Shown here piece after piece: positions 10,814 to 21,855 of a DNA stretch of 64,000 nt. The notes below the pieces were generated by a model. The model was given only the letters and a program-made list of their open reading frames with translations. It had not been told where the DNA came from and did not search any database. Within the stretch, counting starts at the first letter, position 1. The number at the start of each line of letters is the position of its first letter. The translations under genes were made by a program, and so were the position numbers. The DNA is from Pisolithus tinctorius (Eukaryota; Basidiomycota; Agaricomycetes; Boletales; Pisolithaceae): assembly GCA_024663395.1 (NCBI GenBank), contig JANFAH010000002.1, forward strand, positions 496,001 through 560,000. The letters run 5' to 3'.

Positions 10814-13800
10814 CTACAAATCTTTCTCCAGGACAAACTGAATATCAGTCGCATTCATGGCCTGCCATTTGCATTCGGCATGCTCGGCCAACCTCGAATA
10901 CATCATCCCCTGCCTCGCTGCATAACACCGCACCCCAGGAGCTCCAATCGCGCTGCTTCCCATCTGTATCTTCTGCCATTCTTTTGCTCGAAATCTGAAG
11001 AAACTTATAGCCCATTTAAATTCTGATATTACGAGCTCTTCCTCTTCTTCCCAACGATCTTTGACGGATTTTGCTCACAGCCAATGAATGCAATAAACTA
11101 ATTGAAGAAAGTTCATCAACCTTAAAGCACTGTTGAACAGTAAGGTCAACATACATTCAGACATCCAACTCTTTGATTCTGTGTCCCGCGGGACGTCGAT
11201 CGACCAAAACCATGGAAGATGGGTTCTGCGGTGCTCCTGTGCATTTTGGGAGAAGGCCACTGTCTGCACAGCCAGGTCTTCTTTATGAAGCTCTTGATAA
11301 CGTCCTAAGATATCTGCACCTGCGCCAAGTGCAACCATGGCATCTCTGCATCGATTATAAATCGTGGCCTGTTTTTTTACTGAGACATTGATAGCGCGGA
11401 TCATATCCCAGGCCCGAGTTTTCGTAGAATAGCTCTTAGCTATGCGCACCACCCCCCGAAAGACAGCCGCCTTGTCTGCCAACGTAAGACGGAGGCCATG
11501 TAGCGCATCATTAGCTTGACCTGTGTGAAGCTTCAGCTCCATTTCTGCAAGATTTTGAAGCCCTCGAGCTCGACATGCGTCAATGCCAAGAGCGGATGGA
11601 AGTGGCAATTTGTCCTGCAGTCCTGCCAGGGTTCCATCTGAGGCGGGCAACTCATCCCCCACATCGTCCAGCCAACCATCATCCAAAGCATAATCCTGCT
11701 CGGAATTTGCATCAAGAAACGCAGTCGGCTGTACGGATTCGCTGGCGGAAGTGTTGGAGCCCGCTTCAAGGTGCAGCTTCAAGTAAATCGCGGCATCCAT
11801 GATAAAACCCAATTGTTCAGATGAAATGCGATCAGCACGGCGTGCCATAGCCAATTTTTTCAATTCCGATGCCCGTTCCCCGACGTCCTTTCTGTCCATG
11901 TGAAGTGAGGTTATGGCCTCTTCTAAGCGTAAACCGCGCGCTAGCCAACTAGCCGCTCCATGTAGGCTTCCGCTGGGTCTTGGTTCCTCCAATAACGCTA
12001 GTTCGATGGCACGCACTGTTGGTGCTTCTCGTGATATGTAAGTATTTTGCGTTTATCCAAAAAGGCGGACGCCATACCCGCCCTTAATTGAACTTCGAAG
12101 ATGTCCATGGCAGATGGGTCGTCAACGCGATCTTGCAGTGCACGAATCTCTTGCGTTTGCCAGCTGTCTCGCTGCTCTGCAGTCAAGGCTTCATCTAGCT
12201 TTATATATGCCTGCCTCGCCAATGGCGCTGCTGCTCGAGCCGCTTTGAGCTTCCGCGATAGGCTATCCGCTTAATCTTGGATGTCAGAGAGTGTGCTGCA
12301 AGTGGATGCTCAGACTAACCAATCCGAATCATCTTCATGAAGTTGGAATCATTCATCTGGAAATCCAGCAGTTCTTGGCGATGTGGTGAGGTCATCCCGC
12401 GTGCAGATGTGGATGCCACGTTAAGGACGGACCACAACGTTTCAATGATTTCTCCGTCTACCCATCCGGCCCCCTTGATGAACAGCGGGGCATACCGTGC
12501 ATAACATTCCTTCTTGTGCCCATGCACATGCCATATGCCGATTCCAGGGATAATCCGAAGCGACGACGGGATATCAATCAACTCACTTCGACCCACACGC
12601 TTCCGCAGATTCGTCATGTAGGAGCAGTTAATGTCGTAGAAGCAAACCACTTGTTTGATCCCTTCCATATTGTATCCCAACGCATTTGCCAAAGAGTAGT
12701 CCATGTTCAACTGTCTGCAGCGCCATCAGCGGGTGTCAAAATCGACGATTCAACCTCATACCTTTCTCCTTTTTGGAAATCAACAACACAATGCGGATAA
12801 AAGCATCCGTGCCGTGCGCATGCAGTCGCCCCAATTCCGGTCGCATGAAGCTTTCCTTGGGCTGCATTTGCCTGACTGATAGCTCTGTGGTTGTTGCAGG
12901 TGGATTTCTGTGCCTGAGCTCAGATCAAGTTTTGCACGGGTTGAATTAATTCATACCTCCGCGATATGTGGAGTGGCCTTCAAATAGTCCGCGTATTGTG
13001 GATTGGTCACCATATAACCTAGTCCGTCCATCAACCGCACTTGATCTTCGGATTTCCGCTCATGCATGTGTTCCGCTTTAAAGTTTCCGTCCATTACTAC
13101 TGTGCGGGTGAACCGCCAGCTGGAGAAGGTCAGCATATGAGGATTGCAGTATTGGAGCAGCTTACTGGTCCAAATCCTCATTGGTATCAACATTTATTCC
13201 AGGCTGGGGGCATGCTGCGCAAAATAATGCCAGTCCGCCTTTCTCTGCTGACCTGGTTGTCCCGCGGAATCCATTCCATTTAAGCAGCTTGAGGTATCGC
13301 CATTTCCGCGCAACCCGTAGAAGCTCACGGTATCTATCCTGATTGACCCTTCAGATATTCCAACACTTGGAACCAAAATACCAAATCTTACTGGAACGAG
13401 GTGTGGAAACACACTGGATGTGATCCGATGCAACTTGCTGTAATAGTTCATACCGGACGTTCCACATTCCAGGTTGTCCCTCAGGAAGTCATCCAGAACC
13501 GCGAATGTGAATGCAGTGCTTGGCTTCTCGAACGTTGAGGGAAATAGTTTGGCTCTGAGTAACTGTATGTATCGGGCTTCTGCAGTCTCGCATTCACACC
13601 AATTCACTACAATGAAATGAACACCTGTGACATCCACGACGGTGAGATATCTTGACCATGCTGGAGGACGGAGGTGCTTTGGGTTTTCTTTGATATCTTC
13701 CACATCTTCCCACTCTTGATCATCCATGGGCAGAGGTTCACCTGCTGCTTGCTGGGCTTGTGCGATCGCATGGGGACAGGGTGCTCCACCATGTCCCAGG

Positions 13801-14465
13801 TGCAACCGAACACCAGTCTGTGGGTCTTGATGTGAATGTAATTCTGGGCAACCAACTGATCTCTCACCATATGGAGGGCGGATTCCTCATAGAAGTCCCC
13901 TGTCCACTGTTGGATCCTGTGGAAAGGCAGGCTCTCATGACTCTTCCGGCAACATTCTGTGCAGAATAGGGGCTGATGCAAGCAATCCGGACATCTGTAC
14001 ACCCCGTCGTTGCCACACCAGGTGCAGTTCCTTGGCTCTGGGGAGGCTTCCAGCTCCAGGAGTATCTTCAAGAACTCCCCCTTCCATGGAACCCATTCGC
14101 GGATGTAATCGTTCTGCGTCTGACACACCATGTGAAGTCCGCTTTCGGGTTAGCAAACTGCTGCATACCTTTTTCCGCGGTAACATCAGCTGCTGGACCG
14201 GTGGGCTCATGCTTTCATGTCCGTCGAAGGCTGAATCCGCCCATGCATCAAAGTACTTGTGGGAGCGAGACCTTGAATGCTTGGATGGCGAGGATTGGGG
14301 AGAATGGACAGGGGTTGTTGGATCTGGCTGTTTGATCGCGACTTCTACCAATCGCGATCTATATCTACCTCCAGTTCTCCGAGTCTTGACTTCCAGCTGC
14401 TTCACCCGATGGCCCGGGGTAGGACCAATCATTCTCATGCCCTTTTGAGTGCTTCCCTTGGCCAT
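10814..14465 (-). CDS. KDZ transposase with CxC2 cysteine cluster, 10 exons, one premature TGA
   Basis: Exons 14465-14169, 14119-13868, 13817-13392, 13338-13166, 13119-12957, 12913-12762, 12714-12320, 12269-12078, 12015-11155, 11097-10814; all phases agree (1,064 codons plus stop). Residues ~100-185 hold the CxC2 cluster (CTWCGNDGVYRCPDCLHQPL, CTECCRKSH), continued by CECETAEARYIQLLRAKLFP and FCAACPQPGINV. The DDE-type core shows MDGNFKAEH (~392), CARHGCFYPH, ERQLNMDYSL, CFYDINCSY, WHVHGHKKECYARYAP and GEIIETLWSVLN (~575): all the hallmark KDZ blocks. The C-terminal third is helical. A TGA at 11077-11075 (codon ~978) sits where HWLRAKS is usual, so only the last ~87 residues would be lost. 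It diverges from cargo gene 2 across a 550-bp spacer. It should cut and join DNA at the element ends. Confidence 0.92.
11075..11077 (-). other. Premature TGA in KDZ transposase
   Basis: The reading frame ...IHWL-TGA-AKSVKDRWEEEE continues open to TAG at 10816-10814. Family members usually have arginine here, and CGA to TGA is a single C-to-T change at a CpG, the same lesion seen throughout the window. Whether the truncated protein is still active is unknown. Confidence 0.7.
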
Positions 14466-15015
14466 CTGGAGGTTGCTGATTTGACAGTATGAGGTCGGTT
14501 GTTAGAAATGCTACCGCTAGTGCAAGTCACTTTATCATTTAGCTCTATGGACGTCGGTACCTTAACACATGTCAGGGCATAAATACAAATGCAACTACAC
14601 CGGCCTCGCACAATGCATGGCGCTGCCTTCTTATTACTGCTCAATCCCTGCCTGCACATTCCCTTCCTGCTGCAACATTACCTGGGTGCATTGCCTGGAT
14701 TATGATGGTGAATTTGGATGCTATATTAGCTGATGTAGGTGAAACGAGATGTTCGGTATCAATATAAGTATGGATATGATTGGGCAAGCCAACTGACAGC
14801 CCGGATGCAAACCGGGAGCTAATCCGCCTTTGGGCGGGATCCTGTCAAAGAGATCAGCCTGATTGGATATTTTGGTTGCTTCACGGAGGTCCGAACGAAT
14901 TCCTTGGCATGACCGCACTAGTACTGAAATGCATTGAGACCAAACAAGGGCACGAAAAAACTTAGTAGCCAACCATCTATTATACACCATTATACATCAT
15001 ACCACATCATACTCC
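14466..15015. promoter_or_regulatory. Divergent promoter region, transposase / cargo gene 2
   Basis: 550 bp between the head-to-head starts at 14,465 (-) and 15,016 (+). It probably contains both promoters. No convincing TATA box or repeated operator-like motif was identified. Confidence 0.4.
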
Positions 15016-17556
15016 ATGGAGTCCCAGTATGAATCAGACACCTGGGATCAGATGGAAAGAGATGATGCTGATGGTGAGCGAGATATAGAACCATCAGATG
15101 TGGGGGAAAGGGAGGAAGAAACATTTGAAGTGGAAGAGTTGGAGATCCTTGGGCGCCGACGCCAGGAATGGAGGCAAGCAGGGAAGAAGAAGAAGCCTGC
15201 AGTTCTGCTATCTATATGGGAGGAGATGCAGGGATTGGACAGGAACAAAGAGTTGAGAGGGAGCAAAGTCCAGACGAAGTGCAAGGTACGCTCTAAAAGT
15301 TCTGATTCGGATGCTCACAATTCAAAGCACCCTTGTAGCTAATACAAGATTGGTTGAAAAAGCCCCTCCGTTCAAAGAAGCCCTGCATTACCCTTAGATC
15401 CAGTTACAAATACTCTGTGCGGGCAGTGGTCCACGAATTGTACCAAGAGCAAATACAGGAGAAGCTTGCAAAAATGAAAGTAGAAGAAGGCGATACCCAT
15501 GGAAGCAAGCAGATCCAACAGTATCAGAATGCATTGACGGCTTTTATTCAGGATGACCTGACGGTGGAACAATTGGCTGCAGCTGAAGATATAGCGGAAA
15601 GGTGGAATGGGCGGGAAGGCCCTGCGCCAGAGACAAAAGCAAGGTGCGATTTTATGAGGTCAACTTCCCAGTCTTCAATTTATCCTGGTTCCCAGGAATG
15701 CAGCCAAGTATGGGTACAAGTATGTCCGAAACTTTGCGATGGAGATGTGGAGATATTGCGGAATGCGCATAGTGTGTATGGCTGGGTGGAAAAATGAGGA
15801 GGGAACTATACAGGCATGCACGTGAGTCCACCATATTCTCCTCTAGGCCTAGGTAAGACTCATGCAATGACAGTATGGACTTCAATAACGAAATCGCGGA
15901 TGGGATCCCCTTCAATGATGTCCGCACACTGGAAGGAAGCTGGCGAGAGTACCTTGGGGAAACATTTGAGGAACCAGGAACACCGCCCGAGCATGATGGC
16001 GAGTCAAGTCCCGAACATGCTCGGAAAAAGACAGCGGCCAAAGCAATGAGGACGGGCAAGGTTGACTCCATGAAATTGGTGAAAAATGCCGATGGAGAGA
16101 TTTGGATAGGAGAAATCGCGGGCCTTAGCCGGGACCAACTACAAAAAATGGTTCGCGGATTTATGACTGCTCACTACCGTGAGTGGCCATAGTATTTAGT
16201 CTCCTCAATCTCTGACGAGTGCTATCAGGATTAGCATGCGGAAATCCCTCGTCAGCAGTGCCGTTCAAGAATTTTGGTCATCATCAAGCGGAAATGATAG
16301 CAGCCCGCCATCTTCTGGAAGGATTTACCTTCGACCGCGACCCAAGCCACATGTGGACGACAACAGCTACCCAGCTGCTGTCCTTTTGGCGCAAGCGACA
16401 GGAAACCCATCCAAATGATGTGTTTGGATTTCAGAAATGGATCGATCGATCTGGCGAGCTGCAGCCACCGGTGGATAGAACTTTGGTACCCCTCCAGCTT
16501 GTGAGGCAGCGGAAATACCAAAAGACACCTGCCCCCAAATACAAAAAGAATCCTGGAAGGAAAAATGTCAAGGGCAAGGGTAAAGCGCAGGAAGAGGGAG
16601 CGGCGGATGATAGTGCGGATGATAGCGCAGATGATAGCACGGATGACAGTTTGGATGATCACGGCAAGGCTGAGGGGAGCGATGTTGGAACAGATGATCC
16701 CTCCACTAAAAAGGTGCGCCATGTGTGATTTTCATTCACCACAGATCAGCACTAATGCGATTCCGGTCTTCAGGTATCTGGTGGGAGGCAAAACCGTGCC
16801 AAGACACCATTCCCTTCTCGTTCCCGCTCAAATCCCCCACCAGCTGATGGTTCCCATAGTGAGCGGCTCTCTGCGCCTCCAGCCCATGCAAACACCCCGG
16901 TGCATCGTCCACGAAATAAAGCGCTAACTGACGATAATGGGAGGGAAAGCAACGGCCATGATTCCGATGATGAAGCTGATGAAGACACTTATTTGCCCAC
17001 CCTATCCAATTCAAAGAAATCGGCAACATCCCTGAATAGTGAGCTTCCCGCTGCAACTTGTATTCACAGCAAACTCTGATCTGCACCCAGGGAGCGAGTA
17101 CACAACTGAACTACAGGACCACTCAGAATACGCAGATGCAGATGGATTAGAGAGCATTCCTTTCACTGACCTCCCAACTGAGGAGGGGTCAATGAGCAGA
17201 AACAAAGGCGGAAAGCTGAAATCCGCCCTGAAGCGCACGCACAAGGCAAGTTCGGTCATGTTGAATCAGTTGTCATGGCTAACAAGTTTACGCTGTGTGT
17301 TAAGTCGGCTCTGTCAGAATCAAGTGAGCCAGACATGAATCGACATCGACCTGGGGCCAAATACTCATCCAAGTCCAACAATAATGGATCTGCGACCTCC
17401 AATGCAGCATCCGCGAATGTGAAACAGGGCGTCCCTGGGAGCACCTGGGAGTCACCTCGTGTCAGAAAGGCCCCTGCAAGGCCAGATGCAGATGTTCCAT
17501 CTCCTGATGCAAAGAGATCACGCAAGCAAACAGGCAGCAATCAAAAGCAGAAGTAG
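15016..17556 (+). CDS. KDZ cargo gene 2: conserved uncharacterised protein, multi-exon
   Basis: Exons 15016-15285, 15339-15643, 15696-15831, 15874-16178, 16229-16713, 16774-17038; phases agree. The core reads SVRAVVHELYQEQIQEK, then KYGYKYVRNFAMEMWRYCGM, VCMAGWKNEEGTIQAC, NNEIADGIPFNDVRTLEGSW, IWIGEIAGLSRDQLQKMVRG, LLEGFTFDRDPSHMWTTTAT and FWRKRQE, then a lysine-rich tail with (ADDS)n repeats. This block order is a family I recognise from Agaricomycete genomes, often beside KDZ transposases; its function is unknown. The 3' end is unclear: a 31-nt GT-AG segment (17039-17069) is short for an intron, and reading through it stops at 17079. If spliced, a 41-nt GC-AG intron (AAG|GCAAGT at 17,244) would connect to the frame ending at 17556. 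A copy occurs in element B. Confidence 0.7.
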
Positions 17557-18023
17557 TTGTCAAATCCCTCAAACATTCAGAGCAGAAACCTTTTTTGGAA
17601 CTCGTATAGAGGGCTTAGCCTAGTTTTACACATTAGAATACAAGTGTATGGAATTTATGGTAGCTCATGACACCATGGTGGTTGTGAGAGGCGTCTTTGA
17701 TATCAGAGAGAGGGATAGTTAAGCGGGACGGTTGAGCAGGACAATTGAGCGGAGAGCTGAGTGGGACAGGTCTACATATTGGCCATGTGGAAGCGACTGG
17801 TAGCTATCTATGTAGGGAGATATTGCTGCTCATCTCCCATGTATTGCTGTTACCCAAAATTTGGCTCCATCTGCCATTGTCCAACCTTGCTGAACCAAAT
17901 ATGGCCGCGTCCGCCATTGTCCAACCTTGCTTCCCACAGTGTGAATGATATTCTCGCCATTGTTCCTACAAGTTTAAATCTTGATTGATCATCGAGCTAT
18001 CAGTGAACCCATCGTCGTCGAAT
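17557..18023. other. Intergenic region in element A
   Basis: Spacer between cargo genes 2 and 3. It contains a 19-bp direct repeat (CCATTGTCCAACCTTGCT near 17,873 and 17,913) and a short sequence resembling CGGACAGTTGAGCGGGAC repeats near 17,720-17,765. It is duplicated in inverted orientation at 62.66-63.12 kb in element B. No gene seen. Confidence 0.5.
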
Positions 18024-20131
18024 ATGTCCGCCGAACAGTCCCGCCAAGTTCGTTTCCGTCGTCAAGGTGAGGTTGTCTTCATTGTTGGATCCAGCGACCT
18101 AAGCCATCCACAGCTAATGTAAGACCAATCGAGCCAAGGCAATCTAGCTCCCGCGTGAAGCAGTCCAAAAATCTGGAGGAGAGGCTAGTACAACTGCGTG
18201 AGCTGCGAGAGCCAACCCTGCCACCAATTGTCTCAAGTGGAAGGGCGGATATGGTGGGGCCAAACATCGATATCGCGGCCGGTGAGTGAACATGATTTCT
18301 CTCCAAGCTCAACAGCAAAGTTCTTTCGCTATAGATTCATCCGAAAGTTTGCTGGCTCAGTTCCTGCAGGAAAGGGAGCCAACCGCTCTGGCAGAGGGCG
18401 GAATTGTGGCCGGTGAGTTGGCACGATTGCCCTTCAAGCTAACAAACAAACTAATTTTCTAGTAATGGATCCGCACGAAAACTTGATGAATCGGTTCCTG
18501 AATGAACGGGAACCAACTGCTCCCCCAGCGGATGGTATGAACGTGGATCTACTCGAGCAATTGCTGAATGCACGGGAACCATCAGCACCGCCAGTCACAG
18601 ACGAGAAATTGAACAGGATGGACGGGTCTTCAACGCCTGCACAAGACATGACTATGCAGGTCGATTTTCTGGCAGACTTGCAGAATGTGCGGGAACCGTC
18701 TCCTCTGCCCATCACCCGCGAATCATCAAATCTGAGGGACCCATCTCCTCAACCCAATTGTCTGACTAACCTGCTTGCTCAATTGCAGGATATGAGGGAA
18801 CCAACACCTCCCCCGCTCGTTTCAAATGTACCCGTCGAATCTTTTGACTTGACAGCGGATGAGGACAATGGCGGAAACCATTTGACTTTTGGCATGCCTG
18901 AACGATCAGAGATGAGGGATCTTTTTGAAGAAATATGCAATGGTGAGCATTTATTTGGTTCCATTCATGTGATCAGTGATATCCATCGATTATGTAGGTG
19001 AACTTCCATCCGAACAGCAATCTCTTCAAATGGAACAATGGGGATTGGCACTTGTTCCACGTTGCGATCAGGGTATGGGCATGAGCTTAATCTGATACAC
19101 TGTTGACGTTGATAATTGTAGTCCTGCGCGCCTTACATGCCGCGGTATCTCGCTACTGCGGAAACACCACTCCCAGCGACACGCCATTCGATCCCACCCT
19201 CGATAGGCACCTTGTGCGTGCTGCGAATGCCATTGCGAGAGAATTGGGCACAGCTGCAAGGGACCAGTATGGTGCAGCGTCTCAGGGCCTTCGACTCGTC
19301 AATATGCTCGATTTGATGGAAGTCGTTCGTTATCTGCGTTCCGCCTTTGAAAATTGTCCGGAGCCATTCATTGCCAGCCAATCACACCCATCTCGCCAGT
19401 CTGTGGTAGAGATGGGTATCGTCTACTTGGCGTGCCGGATTGAGGTGGCCTCTGTACATCTGAAGCAGACTGCCGATATCGCAGGATGGCCCGCGCATTG
19501 GTTTGCAAACCTAGCGATGGACTTGGTAGGTTTTACATCAATTTTTCACAACGTGGGACTGATACATAATTCCTTCAGAATCAGCTTAATAGCTTGATTC
19601 TGGTGACAGTGTCGCGTGCCAGCTATACTCCTCCCCTCCCAGCGTGCTACCATGCGTACCTCAGACACCAAGATGATGAGGTTAGCTTCCGCGAGCAAAT
19701 GCAGCTAATTCCCCTTAGCGCATTTTGCATAATCGACAATATCAGCGCCATCGTCCCGCATTGGACCCCGCACACAGCTGATCCCAATTCCGGCTTTGCA
19801 TTCCCTTGGTGGCTATATCGTTCCGAGGAATACGCTGTGGATTCCCAAAGATTGCAAGGCAAAGGATTGTTTTCCGCGGCTTGGGTTTTTTTTAAGGTAT
19901 GCCGCTTATTCTTGTCGCTGCAAATCGTTGATGATGGCCCAGGGCTTATGGCCATTGCCTGAGGCGCCAATCGCAGACCGTCTCGATGGCCATATCGAGG
20001 AGCAGGTAAACTACTGCATCGAAAATATTCAGAAATATGCCGATGTTGTCCGTGGTCGGGGTCGACAAAACAACCATTTCTACGCTAGGTGGTGGGCATT
20101 GCGCGGGTTGTTGGGCATGCCGCTTCAATAG
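18024..20131 (+). CDS. KDZ cargo gene 3: REPTPP-repeat protein, 8 exons
   Basis: Exons 18024-18066, 18114-18281, 18335-18412, 18463-18942, 18998-19072, 19122-19525, 19579-19896 and 19943-20131; all phases agree (about 585 aa). The N-terminal half is a run of six or seven imperfect ~30-residue repeats of the form L-L-x-Q-L-x-x-x-REP(T/S)-x-PP (LRELREPTLPP, FLQEREPTALA, FLNEREPTAPP, LLNAREPSAPP, LQNVREPSPLP, LQDMREPTPPP). The C-terminal half is globular, with conserved-looking W and C residues (EFPIASQ-like, GIVYLACRIEVASVHLK, WWLYRSEEYA, FYARWWALRGLLG). I do not recognise a catalytic fold. Its position next to the TET/JBP gene and its conservation in element B suggest a function in the element. 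The repeats may be a multivalent partner-binding region (inference). Confidence 0.75.
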
Positions 20132-20470
20132 TTTATGTGTTTTTGACTGTGGAGTTGGTTGTATAGACATTGCTGTAAATGTTGATCATTTATGAGATGC
20201 CGCCCATTCGCATGATGTCTGAACCCCCGCCCATCTGCGCGATGTCTCACAATCCACCCATCTGCATGATGGCCTGAGTAGTTTTACTTTTGTTGCAGTT
20301 TTTGATGCAAACCCTTTAGCTCTGAGTACCCGCCCAATCTATGATGTATAAGCACCCGCCCATTTGCAAAATCTTGGCAACACCGCCCGTCCAAAGTTTG
20401 AGAGCCAGCATATCCTAATAAAATACGAGATCCGCATCGCCTACTAAATCTTACATTAAATTTTGCAGCT
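20132..20470. repeat. CCCGCCCATYTGC-type spaced motifs, element A
   Basis: Between convergent cargo gene 3 and TET/JBP. The motif CCCGCCCATYTGCRTGATG recurs six times in degenerate form (about 20,200, 20,225, 20,255, 20,330, 20,352, 20,382). Its inverted copy is at 58.34-58.68 kb in element B. The same length of spacing and G+C core suggest further protein-binding sites or a terminator region; function unknown. Confidence 0.55.
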
Positions 20471-21713
20471 TCAAATCAACAGTTCTCCAGTTGCAACTGG
20501 TCTAGGTAGTAGGTCGTCCATCCGCGGTGATTGACACATGGGAATGCGCACCGACTGATGTACGTTGGCACGCATGTAGTACGCCAGGCATGCTCTGTCA
20601 CCGTCTACAGCTCCCACCCCATGCTCCAATGCTGAACCTGAAAATGCAATGATGGTCCCTGGGTTGTAGCACAGCCGCAGATTCAGCGTTGGAATGACAA
20701 AGTCCAAAGGCGGGTAGTCGCCCACGGTTACCAGCAGGTCATACCATGGATCCCGTCCATTGATATCCCTGTGGTAACAAGTTGCCTGATTCACCATCAC
20801 GGACATGCTGCTATACGTGGAGCTCCATATCGGCAGTATGGAGCTCATATCCGAATCCGCCCGCTGTTCCGCCTGTTTGCCAAGGCAGATCAACGCTTCC
20901 CTGCCGTCTGCATACATTCGCGGGTGGATGACATGCAGGATCGCAGATAACAGGGCATTGGTGTTGGACATTTGGTCGACCCATTCCCTTGTAGAAGTGT
21001 TTTCCGTCCTGGATTTGAGCAGCCGTGAGGCTTCCGGGAAGCCATTTTGGGGCTTCAAGGCGGATGAGCGCTTTATTTACAAGGCGAGCAATGATCACCC
21101 ACCCCATGACCCTGTTGAAACCATGCGGGTGACAGGTTGATGGCGCCTTTCAACTCAGCATCATCGCGGAAATATGACTTGTCCGTCCGCCATGCCTGTG
21201 GGGAAGCCTTTATGCTCTCCCGCAGTGGTTCCCTCAGAAGATGAAGGCGGTTCCATACATCGGCCTGCCATTCCATTAAGTCAGTAGAATATGAGATTCT
21301 GCATTTCCTTACCCTTCTTTTTGGGCTGAGAGCGTCCGGCAAATACCATACGCTGATGGTGTTTGAGTCGGTCACCAGAATGGACGGCTCAGTCACTTCC
21401 GCGTATCTCTCAGCAGCTTCTGCATTGCAGGTTTTTCCACCCCGATTTTTCCCGACGTTGACTGCGGAAAGATGAAAACTTCCATCAGCACCATTATGAT
21501 GGACGTACTTGGGCGACGATAGGCCTGTGAGATTACTGACGATATGTGATCCACTTCACATAACACCGGAAATGGAATCGATATATCTGGAAGGGCGCGA
21601 GGTCCGCTGAATACCTCCTCTTGAAACCTCGCTTTCATGTATGATGCAATGCAGTCTGTTAGTTCCATTCGCCATCCATGGGGGATTTTAGACATTTCTT
21701 GCGTAGTATTCAT
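20471..21713 (-). CDS. TET/JBP-type 2-oxoglutarate/Fe(II) dioxygenase, intact
   Basis: Exons 21713-21509, 21461-21313, 21264-21103, 21052-20471; 365 aa, no internal stop. The C-terminal jelly-roll shows the Fe(II) triad as CYHRDING (His266, Asp268) and ALEHGVGA (His316), and a 2-oxoglutarate-binding Arg325 in GDRACLAYYMR. Between them LRLCYNPGTIIAFSGS is the block typical of fungal TET/JBP proteins. Family members oxidise 5-methylcytosine or thymine in DNA, and in mushrooms they are known to travel with KDZ transposons. This protein could therefore oxidise methyl groups on the element's own CpGs (inference). The gene is the last before the right array and points inward. It has a broken copy in element B. 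Confidence 0.9.
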
Positions 21714-21855
21714 GCTTGGGGTGGATGAGGTCGGAGTTGTATAGCGGGCGAGCCGCTTGCAGCTTGTTGGAAAATTACAGCATGTCAGGACGCTTGCCTC
21801 AATATTTTACTGTGATCCAATCAATATGTTGTGACGCCATACGTGCTATTGGTGT
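21714..21855. promoter_or_regulatory. Probable TET/JBP promoter adjoining the right array
   Basis: Only ~140 bp separate the TET/JBP start codon from the first GGGCCC core, so its promoter must lie in or against the terminal array. No TATA box is evident. Confidence 0.35.
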
